DNA of 64,000 nucleotides from Streptomyces sp. CB01373 (GTDB lineage Bacteria > Actinomycetota > Actinomycetes > Streptomycetales > Streptomycetaceae): the NCBI RefSeq assembly GCF_002803075.1, contig NZ_NNBK01000001.1:372001-436000 (forward strand), read 5' to 3'. The translations under genes and the position numbers were made by a program. Every line of letters begins with the position of its first letter. Within the stretch, counting starts at the first letter, position 1. This document shows positions 43,781 through 52,630 of this stretch, in pieces. Under the pieces are notes generated by a model. It had not been told where the DNA came from. It searched no databases and saw nothing but the letters and a program-made list of their open reading frames with translations.

Positions 43781-44817
43781 GACGCCCGCCCCATGTCCCG
43801 TACGGCCTGGGCGATCGAGGCCCGGCGCGGGACGACGGCCTGCTCGAGACTCAGAGCGGCGGGCACGGGCACGTCGGGCGTGCCGTGCCGGGCGACCTGG
43901 CTCAGCGCCCGTGTCCCCAGCCGTTCGACCACCCCGGTCACGACCTCGCCGCTGAGCCCGAACCCCAGGTAGTCCTCGTCCACGACCAGGAGCCGCCCGG
44001 TCCGTGCCACCGAGGCGCACACCGTGTCGAGGTCCAGCGGGACGACGCTGCGCAGGTCGATCACCTCGACGTCGACGCCCTCGCCGGCGAGCTCCTCGGC
44101 GGCGTGCAGGCTCTCGCCCACGGTGGCGCTGATGGTCACGAGCGTCAGATCGGAGCCGGGGCGGACCACCGAGGCCTGGCCGAGCGGCACCGTGTAGGAC
44201 TCCTTGGGCACCTGCGCCCCATGGGTGAAGGTGCCCGCCTTCTGCAGCAGCAGGCCCTTGTGCTCGATGAACACCACCGGGTCGTCGCTGCGCACCGCCG
44301 CGGCCATCAGGCCCTTGCTGTCGTACGGCGAGGACGGCGCGACCACCTGAAGGCCGGGCAGGTGCGCGAACGTGCCCCACAGGCACTGCGAGTGCTGCGC
44401 GGCCGAGCCGATGCAGCCGCCCGCGGTCTTGATCACCATGGGCATGCCCACCCGGCCGCCGGTCATGTACCGGATCTTCGCCGCCGCGTTGTACACCTGC
44501 TCGAGGCAGACGCCGATGAAGTCCACGAACATGATCTCGACCACCGGCCGGTAGCCCTCCATGGCCAGACCCACGGCCGCGCCGGTGAACGCCATCTCGG
44601 AGATCGGGGTGTCCCGCACCCGGTCCCGGCCGAACGCCTTCTGCAGTCCGCGGGTGCTGCCGAAGACGCCGCCCTGCAGGCCGACGTCCTCCCCGAACAC
44701 CACGACGCGGTCGTCGCGCTCCATTTCGAGGCGCAGCGACTCGGCGACGCACTGGGAGACGTTGATGTTCCGTACGTCGGTGCCGGCTCGGGCCGGCACC
44801 CCGGTCGTGGTGGTCAT
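43777..44817 (-). CDS. 2-oxoacid/acetoin dehydrogenase E1 beta subunit
   Basis: Transketolase-C-like subunit of 346 residues. VVVFGEDVGLQGGVFGSTRGL near residue 40 and EMAFTGAAVGLAMEGYRPVVEIMFVDF near residue 85 are the conserved E1 beta blocks, and VIDLRSVVPLDLDTV lies in the C-terminal domain. ATG 44817 overlaps the E1 alpha stop (ATGA), so the two chains are made together as an alpha2-beta2 enzyme using thiamine diphosphate. It resembles the acetoin dehydrogenase and branched-chain/pyruvate E1 group. No E2 or E3 gene is in the operon. Confidence 0.9.
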   Translation of the reverse strand: MTTTTGVPARAGTDVRNINVSQCVAESLRLEMERDDRVVVFGEDVGLQGGVFGSTRGLQKAFGRDRVRDTPISEMAFTGAAVGLAMEGYRPVVEIMFVDFIGVCLEQVYNAAAKIRYMTGGRVGMPMVIKTAGGCIGSAAQHSQCLWGTFAHLPGLQVVAPSSPYDSKGLMAAAVRSDDPVVFIEHKGLLLQKAGTFTHGAQVPKESYTVPLGQASVVRPGSDLTLVTISATVGESLHAAEELAGEGVDVEVIDLRSVVPLDLDTVCASVARTGRLLVVDEDYLGFGLSGEVVTGVVERLGTRALSQVARHGTPDVPVPAALSLEQAVVPRRASIAQAVRDMGRAS

Positions 44818-45782
44818 GCGCTCGGGCCTTTCGCGAAGACGTGGTCACGGGCAGTGGCGGGGTCGGGCATCGGGTCGGCGCGCACCGCGGCGAGGTCGGC
44901 GGCGATCGCGGCGGTCACCGCCGCCTCCGCCGCGTCGAGCTGCGCCTCGGTCGCCGCGCCGCGTTCGACGATCCGCGCCCGGGTCAGGGGCAGCGGGTCG
45001 TGCTCCTGGCGGCGCCGGTCCTTCTCGCCGGCGGGCCGGTACAGGTCGAGATCGCCCTCGAAGTGGCCCCGGAACCGGTAGCAGGTGGCCTCAAGGACGG
45101 CGGGCCCGTTCCCCGCCCGCGCGTGCGCGACCGCCTCGGCGAAGGCCTCCGCGACGGCCTCGACGTCCAGGCCGTCCACCCGCTTTCCCCACGCCCCGTA
45201 CGCGGCGGCCCGCTCGGCCAGCGTCGCGGTGGACGTCGACTCGGTGAACGGTACGGAGATCGCCCACTCGTTGTTCTCGATGAGCACCACCAGCGGCAGG
45301 TTCCAGGCACCGGCCATGTTGAGGCTCTCGTGGAAACCGCCGGTGTTGGCGCCGCCGTCGCCGGTCACGCCGACCGCCACCGAGTCCCGCCCCTCCATCT
45401 GCGCGGCCCAGGCGTGTCCGAGCGCGACCGGCAGCGTCGCACCGACGATGCCCGTGGTGGAGAAGCGGCGCTCCAGGTCGAACAGGTGCATATGGCCGCC
45501 GTGGCCTCCGCACAGCCCGGTCGCCCGCTCGTAGATCTCCGCCAGCATCGGCCGTGCCGGAACTCCCTTGGCCAGCGCGTGCAGATGGCTGCGGTGCGTG
45601 CTGACCAGCGCGTCGTCGTCCCGCAGCGTGCCGATGAGCCCCGCCGCCACGGCCTCCTGCCCGATCCCGGTGTGGAGTTCGCCGTGGATCTCCCGGGTGG
45701 GCACGCCTTCCAGGCACGCCTCCTCGAAGCGGCGCATGCGCACCATCTCGGTGTAACGGGCCACAAGCGTGGGTCCGTCCAT
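44814..45782 (-). CDS. 2-oxoacid/acetoin dehydrogenase E1 alpha subunit
   Basis: Thiamine-diphosphate-binding subunit of 322 residues. ATG 45782 has GAGGAG eight bases upstream; GTG 45791 sits inside that site and is rejected. GVTGDGGANTGGFHESLNMA ending in IENN is the ThDP motif. GGHGGHMHLFDLERRFSTTG and the TEST-AT phosphorylation-loop-like region follow family order. It decarboxylates a 2-oxo acid or cleaves acetoin; acetoin-type enzymes have this size. Without a local E2 it must borrow one or use another electron acceptor. Confidence 0.9.
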   Translation of the reverse strand: MDGPTLVARYTEMVRMRRFEEACLEGVPTREIHGELHTGIGQEAVAAGLIGTLRDDDALVSTHRSHLHALAKGVPARPMLAEIYERATGLCGGHGGHMHLFDLERRFSTTGIVGATLPVALGHAWAAQMEGRDSVAVGVTGDGGANTGGFHESLNMAGAWNLPLVVLIENNEWAISVPFTESTSTATLAERAAAYGAWGKRVDGLDVEAVAEAFAEAVAHARAGNGPAVLEATCYRFRGHFEGDLDLYRPAGEKDRRRQEHDPLPLTRARIVERGAATEAQLDAAEAAVTAAIAADLAAVRADPMPDPATARDHVFAKGPSA

Positions 45783-45828
45783 GATCTTCACTCCTCGTTC
45801 CTGGTCGGGATCGTCGGACTCGTCGGCA

Positions 45829-46731
45829 CTAGTGGCACGGCTGCTCCTCCAGTTCGACGACGGTGCGCGAGGGCGTCCAGCAGTAGGCGGCCCGGCCCTC
45901 GGCGAACTCGGTGACCTGCCCGATCAGCTCCCCGCCCGCGCTGACGAGCCCGTCGAGCGCGGCGTCGAGGTCGTCCACCAGGTGGGCCGTGTGGGCGACG
46001 CCCGGCCAGACCGGCAGCCGGGGGTCGGTACCCGCGGGCACATCCCGGAAGGACAGCAGCTCCAGCCGCACCCCGCTCACCGGGGACACGCACTGGACCA
46101 GGTCGCAGCCGAGCCCCGGGATGCCGAGCAGACCGCTGATCAGATCCGTCATGCCGAGGGCCTCGAAGGCCACTTCGAAGCCCAGCACGCGCCGGTGGAA
46201 GTCGACCGCCGCGCCCAGGTCCGGCACGACCACACCGCTGTGATGCCAGGCCCAGGTCCCGGCCGTGCCCGCGTGGGCCGGCCGGGGGCGGGCGGCGGTG
46301 TAGGCCCGCCAGTCCCCGTACGCGGAGATGTCGAGGTGGCGTCCCTCGGCCAGTTCCCGCGGGTACAGGATGCCGTCCAGGGTGCGGCCGTCCGTCAGTT
46401 CGACCGGTCCCCGGTGGAGGCCCGGGGGCTCCCCGGCCTCCACGCGGCGCAGCACATCGGCCGGGACCCGGTAGACCTCGCCGGCCACCGAGACGCCCTG
46501 CGCGCCGTCCTCCTCCGGGGCCAGCCGGTACATCCCGGGATGCACATCGCCGATGGAGTGCAGCCGGTACCGGGGCACGGTGCGGGCCTCACCGAGGAAT
46601 TCGGCGCCCGCGAGGTTGGGGTGCAGCGCGAGCCCGCGCATCAGGGTTCCGTTGACGAACAGGTCGGTCGTCGGTTCGGTCGTCGGTTCGGTGTACACGA
46701 GGTTCTTCTCCTGGAGGTCGTCGGCGGGCAT
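45829..46731 (-). CDS. Fusion: allophanate-hydrolase C-domain/GGCT-like plus VOC (glyoxalase)
   Basis: Protein of 300 residues with two unrelated halves. Residues about 20-150 (LFVNGTLMRGLALHPNLAG, GEVYRVPADVLRRV, DGILYPRELAEG, DISAYGDWRAY) resemble the small C-terminal domain of allophanate hydrolase and gamma-glutamylcyclotransferase-like folds. Residues about 162-298 (HHSGVVVPDLGAAVDFHRRV, RLELLSF, HTAHLVDD, TVVELEE) are a VOC module with His and Glu metal-ligand candidates. ATG 46731 lies three bases after the GGT stop. The fusion implies two linked steps, perhaps opening and then isomerising an amide-bearing intermediate. I do not know a described family with this layout. Confidence 0.65.
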   Translation of the reverse strand: MPADDLQEKNLVYTEPTTEPTTDLFVNGTLMRGLALHPNLAGAEFLGEARTVPRYRLHSIGDVHPGMYRLAPEEDGAQGVSVAGEVYRVPADVLRRVEAGEPPGLHRGPVELTDGRTLDGILYPRELAEGRHLDISAYGDWRAYTAARPRPAHAGTAGTWAWHHSGVVVPDLGAAVDFHRRVLGFEVAFEALGMTDLISGLLGIPGLGCDLVQCVSPVSGVRLELLSFRDVPAGTDPRLPVWPGVAHTAHLVDDLDAALDGLVSAGGELIGQVTEFAEGRAAYCWTPSRTVVELEEQPCH

Positions 46732-46734
46732 CGG

Positions 46735-48519
46735 CTAGCGGGCCATGGCGTACGCGCTGCGGCGGGGGTCGGCGCCCGCCGCGAGGACCCGGGACCCGTC
46801 CGGGGGAGGCGGCACGAGATCGCCCACGGTCTGCACCGATCCGGCGTCGAACTCGTATGCGGGCCACGCCCGTACGTGGTGGCCCCGGGCGGTGAGGCCG
46901 TCCCGTACGGCCTGCGGGATCCGGTCCTCCACCAGCAACAGCCCGTCGCCGGACGGGTGCGGGTGGAAGCCCCCGGGATAGCTGGAGCCGAACACCCGTG
47001 GCGCCTCGACGGCCTGCTGGGCGGTCATCCCGAAGACGGTCTGGTTCAGGTACGCCTGGAGCATCGCCTGCACGATGACGTCGCCGCCCGGGCAACCCAT
47101 CGCGGTGACCGCCGGTTCCCCGCCCGTGTCCTGCAGGGCGATCAGCGCGGCGGGCGTCACACAGGGCCGCTTGCCCGGGGCGATCACATTCGGATGACCC
47201 GCGACCAGGCGGCTCTGCACGCCGCGCGGGGAGCACAGGATGCCGAGGCCGGGAATGACGGGGGCGCCGTCGAGGGTGTCGCTGGGGGACGTGGCGAACG
47301 CGGTGCCCTCGCCGTCCATGACCACGACCGCCGTGGTGCTGCCGAGCCGCGGCCTGCCGTCGGGCAGCGTCGGCAGGTTGGGGAGCGCCCGGTGTCCGAT
47401 CCTGGCCCGCAGGGCGTCCAGATGGCCGGGGGCGAGCAGATTCCGCGGGTCCACCGTGGTGTGCCGGGGATCCCCGAAGGCCCGCTCACGTTCGGAGAAG
47501 GCGAGCTTGAGGGCTTCGGTGACCAGGTGCAGGTACTCCTCGCCGTTGTGCCCGTCGGCCGGGAGGCCGCAGCGGTCCAGAATGCCCAGAGCCTGGGCGA
47601 CGATCAGCCCCTGGCTCCAGGACGGGGTGACGTGCACGGTGCGGTCCCCGAAACGCACACAGGGCGCGACGGCGACATCCGCGGAGAACCCGGCGAGATC
47701 CTCCATCTCCAGGAACCCGCCGGCCGCCCGTACGAACTCGGCGATGCGGGCGGCCGGTTCGCCCCGGTAGAACGCGTCGTGCGCCGCCGTCAGCCCGCCG
47801 TGCCGGTCCGCCCCGGCCCGCAGCGCCGCCCCCTCGGCGTCGGCCAGCGAACGCAGCAGCGCGGCGAGGTCCCGCTGGACCAGCCGTTCGCCCGGCCGAG
47901 GAGTCCGCCCGAGCGGGCAGTACACCTGCCGGCTGGACTCCCAGGCCGCGAACCCCCGGCCCATCACGGCCAGACTGCTCGCGGTGCGCACATCGACGGG
48001 GAAGCCCTCTTCGGCCAGCGCGATGGCCGGAGCGGCGGCCTCGGCGAAGCCGATCGTGCCGAAGTCGCGCAGCGCCGTGATCCAGCCGGAGGGGGCACCG
48101 GGCACGATCGACGGGGCCCCGCCCAGCGGAAGCGCCCCGCCGTGCCGGGCGAGCATGGCGTCAAGGGTCGCCCCCCGGCCCCACACCCCGACCCCCGCGA
48201 CGCTGTGCACCGTGTCCGAACCCGCCGGGCGGATCAGGATGGGAGCGATACCGCCGAAGTTCGCCATGTCGACCTGGACCACATTGGAGGCCAGCCCGGC
48301 TGCGACGCCGGCGTCCACCGCGTTGCCGCCACGGCTCAGCACCTCCGCCGCGACCTGGCTGACCAGGGGATGACCCCCGACGACCGCCCAGCGTTCACCG
48401 AGCAGTGTGGGGCGCATCGACTCGGGGCCGGGGAAGGCGCCGGGCACGATGCCGCCGCCCATGCCCGCCCCCTGCTCCGCCCCGGCGCCCACGGGTTCGA
48501 ATCCCTGTGCGATGGTCAT
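46735..48519 (-). CDS. Gamma-glutamyltransferase-family Ntn hydrolase
   Basis: GGT-like protein of 594 residues. ATG 48519 has AAGGAG six bases upstream. VVGGHPLVSQVAAEVLSRGG, GGNAVDAGVAAGL and GGIAPILI are GGT blocks. LGSTTAVVVMDGEG (about 395) gives the Thr at which family precursors cut themselves, so a heavy and a light chain are expected. CVTPAALIA, GCPGGDVIVQAMLQ and QQAVEAPRVF follow. No signal peptide, unlike typical GGTs that act on glutathione outside the cell. Cytoplasmic GGT-family members include oxamate amidohydrolase (HpxW) of purine breakdown, which fits the M20/PucR setting. Substrate inferred only. Confidence 0.82.
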   Translation of the reverse strand: MTIAQGFEPVGAGAEQGAGMGGGIVPGAFPGPESMRPTLLGERWAVVGGHPLVSQVAAEVLSRGGNAVDAGVAAGLASNVVQVDMANFGGIAPILIRPAGSDTVHSVAGVGVWGRGATLDAMLARHGGALPLGGAPSIVPGAPSGWITALRDFGTIGFAEAAAPAIALAEEGFPVDVRTASSLAVMGRGFAAWESSRQVYCPLGRTPRPGERLVQRDLAALLRSLADAEGAALRAGADRHGGLTAAHDAFYRGEPAARIAEFVRAAGGFLEMEDLAGFSADVAVAPCVRFGDRTVHVTPSWSQGLIVAQALGILDRCGLPADGHNGEEYLHLVTEALKLAFSERERAFGDPRHTTVDPRNLLAPGHLDALRARIGHRALPNLPTLPDGRPRLGSTTAVVVMDGEGTAFATSPSDTLDGAPVIPGLGILCSPRGVQSRLVAGHPNVIAPGKRPCVTPAALIALQDTGGEPAVTAMGCPGGDVIVQAMLQAYLNQTVFGMTAQQAVEAPRVFGSSYPGGFHPHPSGDGLLLVEDRIPQAVRDGLTARGHHVRAWPAYEFDAGSVQTVGDLVPPPPDGSRVLAAGADPRRSAYAMAR

Positions 48520-48593
48520 CGCGTTCTCCTTCCGTGCTGTCTCGTGCTGTGCACCGACGGATCGGCGCGGCCGGCTCGTGCCGGTGTCCTCCG

Positions 48594-48612
48594 GCGGACC
48601 GCTGGGGTCCGC
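48594..48612 (-). terminator. Weak hairpin after SMP-30 gene
   Basis: GCGGACC/GGTCCGC, 7 bp, directly after the lactonase stop; may tune or process the long transcript rather than end it. Confidence 0.4.
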
Positions 48613-48613
48613 T

Positions 48614-49501
48614 TCAGCCCGGGTACGGCGGGACCGGAAGCCCGCACACGCCGACATCCGCCGCGAACACCGCTCCCGCGTCGGGTTCGGCGGCCAGCCA
48701 CCGGCCCTCCATCTCGACCCGGCCGGTGGTGACGTACAGCCGGTCGAGCCCGGGACCGCCGAACGCGCAACTGGTCACCTGGCGTACCGGCAGCGGCAGC
48801 GTCGCGTCATGGCGCGCGCCGGCGTCGTACCTGCGGATCTGGCCGCCCCGCCAGAGCGCGACCCACACCCCGCCCTCGGCGTCCACGGCGAGCCCGTCCG
48901 GCACCCCGGCCTCGTCCTCGACGCTCACCCAGGGGCGGCGGTCGCGGGCCTCGCCCGTGGCCGGGTCGAAGTCGAGTACGTCGATGCGCCGGGTCGCGCT
49001 GTCCACGAAGTACATCCGGCTGCCGTCCGGTGACCAGCCGAGCCCGTTGGCCACGCTGGTGCGGTGCAGAACCCGCTCCGGAGCCGGGGAGCCCGGCGCC
49101 AGCCGGTGGAGGGCGCCACGCCCGGGGAGCATCTCCGCGTCGAGGGTGCCGAACCACAGGCGGCCGGCCGGGTCCACCCCGGCGTCGCCCAGACGGTTGC
49201 TCCCGGGCTCGCCCGGCACGGTGATCGTCCGCTCGACCTCGCCGTGGGCATCGAGCAGCAGCACGCCGTGGTGTGCGGCCACGGCCAGGCCGCCCCCGGC
49301 CCTGGGCAGCACCGCGCTCACCGCGTGCCCGAACTTCCGGTGCGAGACCTCGCCGGTCGCGGGCGCGTACCGGTAGAGCCGGCCCCGCAGGATGTCGACC
49401 CAGAGCAGCTCCTCCCTGGCGCTGTCCCAGGCGGGACCTTCGCCGAGCTGGTCGCGGGTGCGCAGGACGGGTTCCGCCGGCGCGGGCAGCACGCGGATCA
49501 T
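48614..49501 (-). CDS. SMP-30/gluconolactonase-family lactonase
   Basis: Six-bladed propeller hydrolase of 295 residues. ATG 49501 overlaps the amidohydrolase stop (ATGA). DQLGEGPAWDSAREELLWVD carries the metal Glu, NRLGDAGVDPAGRLWFGTLD and SVANGLGWSPDG the metal Asn residues, and GVPDGLAVDAEGGVWVALW the metal Asp. It opens a sugar lactone or other lactone or cyclic ester. In this operon the lactone is probably made from an oxidised intermediate; identity unknown. No signal peptide. Confidence 0.9.
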   Translation of the reverse strand: MIRVLPAPAEPVLRTRDQLGEGPAWDSAREELLWVDILRGRLYRYAPATGEVSHRKFGHAVSAVLPRAGGGLAVAAHHGVLLLDAHGEVERTITVPGEPGSNRLGDAGVDPAGRLWFGTLDAEMLPGRGALHRLAPGSPAPERVLHRTSVANGLGWSPDGSRMYFVDSATRRIDVLDFDPATGEARDRRPWVSVEDEAGVPDGLAVDAEGGVWVALWRGGQIRRYDAGARHDATLPLPVRQVTSCAFGGPGLDRLYVTTGRVEMEGRWLAAEPDAGAVFAADVGVCGLPVPPYPG

Positions 49502-50958
49502 GACTCCGCCCTCGCGAGCAGGCCGCGCAGCGGCTCCTCGTACGCGGCCAGGGTGTCCAGCCGGTGCGTCCGCGCCTCCCGGTCCGACTCCAGGACCGCC
49601 CGCAGCCGGGCCAGCGCGGCGTCGGCGGCGGGGCGTCCGTACACCGCTCCTGCCGCCACCAGCGGGCGGCCGGAGCGGAACACGTCGGTGACATCGGTCG
49701 CTTCCGCGCCGCACACGATCCGCTCCACGAGGCCCGGGTCGGCCTTCGCGCCCGCGTCTCCGGACGCGACGCAGATCAGGTCGGCGCGGAAGCCGGGGGC
49801 GATCTTGCCGAGCCGCCCGCCGTGCCCGGTCGCGGCGGCCCCACCCTCGGTGGCCATGGCCAGCGCCTCGTGCGGGGTCAGCGGGCCGCCCGTGCGCTCG
49901 GCGGCGGCCAGCGCGGCACGCATCTCCGCGAACATGTCCGGTGCCGCCGTGTGCTGGCTGTCCATCCCCAGCGCCACGTTCACCCCGGCGTCCAGCCAGG
50001 ACCGCACCGGGGCGTCGCCGGAGCCGAGCCGCGCGTTCGAGACCGGGCAGTGCACGAGCGAGGCACCGCGCCGCGCCAGCAGCGCGATCTCGGAGCCGGT
50101 CAGCCAGACACCGTGCGCGGCGGAGAGCCCCGGACCCAGCAGCCCGTGACGGTCGAGCCTGCTCACCGGATCGCCGCCGTCACCGTCACCGAGCCAGGTG
50201 CGCTGGTGGCGGCTCTCCAACAGGTGGGTGTGGAGCCGCATTCCGCCGCCGGCGCACCGACGCAGCGCGTCCAGCGCCTCGTCGGAGCACCACTGCGGCG
50301 CCACCGGTGCCACCCCGACGCGCACTCCGGGGCACGAGGGGGTCAGCGAGGCCGCCAGGGCCGGAAGGTCCCCGGGAGGCAGGCCCCGTGCGGGCGCGGC
50401 CAGTGACCGCGGTGCCCGCGCCGGTCCGGGCCACACCGCCGGCAGCGGCTCGGGCAGGAACTCGGCCCGGTCGGTGATCCCGACCGCGAGTTCGGCCCGC
50501 AGCCCGGCCCCGGTCAGCGCGGAGGCGACCGCGCGCACCCCGGCCGCGTAGGCGTCCGCCTCGGCGAAGGTGTGGTGGATCGCCTGCACGGTCGTCACCC
50601 CGGTGGCCACCAGAGCCACGGCCGCCGCCAACGCGTCGTCGTACGGGTCGAGCGCGGTGGTTCCGGTGAGCCGTACGACCCAGGTCTCCAGGTCGGCGTC
50701 GGCCACGCCCTGTTCGCCGAGCGGCAGGGCACGCAGGTGCGAGTGCGCGTCGGTGAAGGCCGGGAGCACCACGCCGTCGAGTCCGGTCGTGCGGTCGGCG
50801 GGTGCGGCGTCGGCCAGTTCGGCGAACGGGGCTACGGCCACCACCGTGCCGTTCTCGACCAGGACACCGGTATCCCGGAGCGGGACGGCCCGCGCGTGGG
50901 TCACCAGGGTCCGGCAGCGCAGCAGCAGTGGGCCGACGGGAGACAGGAAGGGAGTCAT
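49498..50958 (-). CDS. ATZ/TRZ-type amidohydrolase (deaminase-like)
   Basis: Metal-dependent amidohydrolase of 486 residues, close in layout to guanine deaminase and triazine hydrolases. FTDAHSHL (HxH), LHTHLLESRHQR (His), SAAHGVWLTGSE (His) and LGMDSQHTAAPD (Asp) form the mononuclear site. GGAAATGHGGRLGKIAPGFRADLI is the typical C-terminal block that closes the small beta domain. ATG 50958 overlaps the permease stop. It should remove an amino or similar leaving group from a ring or amidine. Confidence 0.85.
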   Translation of the reverse strand: MTPFLSPVGPLLLRCRTLVTHARAVPLRDTGVLVENGTVVAVAPFAELADAAPADRTTGLDGVVLPAFTDAHSHLRALPLGEQGVADADLETWVVRLTGTTALDPYDDALAAAVALVATGVTTVQAIHHTFAEADAYAAGVRAVASALTGAGLRAELAVGITDRAEFLPEPLPAVWPGPARAPRSLAAPARGLPPGDLPALAASLTPSCPGVRVGVAPVAPQWCSDEALDALRRCAGGGMRLHTHLLESRHQRTWLGDGDGGDPVSRLDRHGLLGPGLSAAHGVWLTGSEIALLARRGASLVHCPVSNARLGSGDAPVRSWLDAGVNVALGMDSQHTAAPDMFAEMRAALAAAERTGGPLTPHEALAMATEGGAAATGHGGRLGKIAPGFRADLICVASGDAGAKADPGLVERIVCGAEATDVTDVFRSGRPLVAAGAVYGRPAADAALARLRAVLESDREARTHRLDTLAAYEEPLRGLLARAES

Positions 50959-51812
50959 CGCCGCTCCGCCCAGGGCAGCAGCAGCCGCTCGGCCAGCGTG
51001 ACCAGGGAGAACAGCAGCCCGGCGACGACCGACGAGGCGAGGATCGCCGCCCACATGGTCGCGGTCTCCAGCGACAGCGCCGCGGTGATCACGAGCTTGC
51101 CGAGTCCCTGGCCGCCGATGATCCACTCGGCGGTCATCACGCCGAGGACGGCCGAGGGCGCCGCGATCCGCATCGCGTCGAAGAAGGCGGGCATCGCCGC
51201 GGGCAGTCTCACCCGGCGGTAGACGGTGACCGGACGGCAGTTGAGCACATGCATCAGCTCCAGCGCCTCCCGCTCGACCGAACGCAGCCCGAGGAGCACA
51301 TTGATCAGGGTGGGGAAGAACACGATGAGCGCGGCCACCACGACGGTGAGCGTCGCGCCCCGGCCGAACGCCAGGGTGATGAACGGCGCCAGTGCCACCA
51401 CCGGGATCGCCCGCAGAGTGAGCGCGAGCGGGTACAGCACGGAGGCGAGGACCGGCGACGCCGAGATGAGCAACGCCAGCGCGAAACCGGCCGCGTTGCC
51501 CGCGGCGAACCCGCCCAGGACCGCGAGCACGGTGGACTTCACCGCCTCCAGCACCGCGCCCCAGTCGGCGGCGGTGACGATCTCGCTGGGCGCGGGCAGG
51601 GCGTACGACGGCGTACCGGTCACCCGCACCCCGGTCTCCCACACCGCGAGCGCCGCCGCCAGCACCGCGGCGGAGGTGACCGGGCCGCGCCAGCCGGGCA
51701 GGGACCGTCCACGGCGCCTCCCCGTACCCACGGCATCCGCACGGCCGGCCGAGGCGGCGGTTTCACCGGGGGAGGGGGCGCTGCCCGGCCGGAACGGTGT
51801 CTGCGTCCTCAT
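50955..51812 (-). CDS. ABC transporter permease (SsuC/TauC-like), second
   Basis: Membrane subunit of 285 residues. ATG 51812 shares one base with the stop of the first permease. After about 45 polar residues come six helices; the EAA-type loop (HVLNCRPVTVYRRVRLPAAMPAF, about 187-209) contacts the ATPase. It pairs with the neighbouring permease as a heterodimer, less usual for SsuC-type importers, which often use one permease gene. Family members take sulfonates, nitrate, pyrimidines or aromatic acids. Confidence 0.88.
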   Translation of the reverse strand: MRTQTPFRPGSAPSPGETAASAGRADAVGTGRRRGRSLPGWRGPVTSAAVLAAALAVWETGVRVTGTPSYALPAPSEIVTAADWGAVLEAVKSTVLAVLGGFAAGNAAGFALALLISASPVLASVLYPLALTLRAIPVVALAPFITLAFGRGATLTVVVAALIVFFPTLINVLLGLRSVEREALELMHVLNCRPVTVYRRVRLPAAMPAFFDAMRIAAPSAVLGVMTAEWIIGGQGLGKLVITAALSLETATMWAAILASSVVAGLLFSLVTLAERLLLPWAERR

Positions 51813-52630
51813 CAGCGGCGCTCGCTTCCCGCGTCGACCGACGCATGCCACGGGGTGGCGATCCGGGCCACCCATCCGAACGCCGCCGCCAGCAGGCCGG
51901 TGATGGCGCTGGACAGCACCAGGGCCGCCCACAGTTGGGGCATCTGATAGCCGAACATCGCGTACAGCAGGGCCAGTCCGAGACCCTGGTCGGCGCCCAC
52001 CCACTCGGCGATCATCGCCGCGATGAACGCCGCCGGAGCGGCGATCTTCAGGGAGGCGGTGAAGGCCGGGAGCGCGTACGGCAGCCGCAGGAAGCGCAGC
52101 GAGCCCACCCAGCCGGCGTTCAGCACCTCGCCGAGTTCCCGCACCCGGCGATCGGTCGAGCGCAGCGCGCCCGTGAGGTTGACCAGCACCGGGAAGAACG
52201 CGGCCAGCAGCGCCACCGCGGCCTTGGAGGTGAAGCCGAGGCCGAGCCAGGCGACGAGCGCGGGCGCGAGCGCCACCACCGGGATGCTGTAAATCATCAG
52301 GGAGAGGCGGTACACGCCGTCCCCGATCAGCGGCAACCGGTCCATGACCAGGGCCAGCACCACGGCGAGAGCCACTCCGCCGATGAATCCGGCCGCGGCC
52401 TCACCGACGGTGGTCAGTGTGTTGCTCCAGTAGGCGGTCCGGCCGTCCCACAGCACACCGAGGATCCGTGACGGGGGCGGCAGCACCCCGCCGGGGCGGT
52501 ACTGGGCCCGGCCGTAGAGCTCCCAGGCGGCGAGGAGCGCGCAGTAGACGGCGGCGGCGATCAGGGCCGAGGTGCTGCGGTTCAGCGGCTGCCGCCCGAG
52601 GGTGCCCGAGGCCGCTGCGTTCCGGCTCAC
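51812..52630 (-). CDS. ABC transporter permease (SsuC/TauC-like), first
   Basis: Membrane subunit of 272 residues with six helices. GTG 52630 overlaps the ATPase stop (GTGA). VLPPPSRILGVLWDG before helix 2 and the EAA-type loop (EVLNAGWVGSLRFLRLPYALPAF) are family features. Together with the second permease it would form the channel for the compound bound by the 54371-55426 lipoprotein. Confidence 0.88.
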   Translation of the reverse strand: MSRNAAASGTLGRQPLNRSTSALIAAAVYCALLAAWELYGRAQYRPGGVLPPPSRILGVLWDGRTAYWSNTLTTVGEAAAGFIGGVALAVVLALVMDRLPLIGDGVYRLSLMIYSIPVVALAPALVAWLGLGFTSKAAVALLAAFFPVLVNLTGALRSTDRRVRELGEVLNAGWVGSLRFLRLPYALPAFTASLKIAAPAAFIAAMIAEWVGADQGLGLALLYAMFGYQMPQLWAALVLSSAITGLLAAAFGWVARIATPWHASVDAGSERR

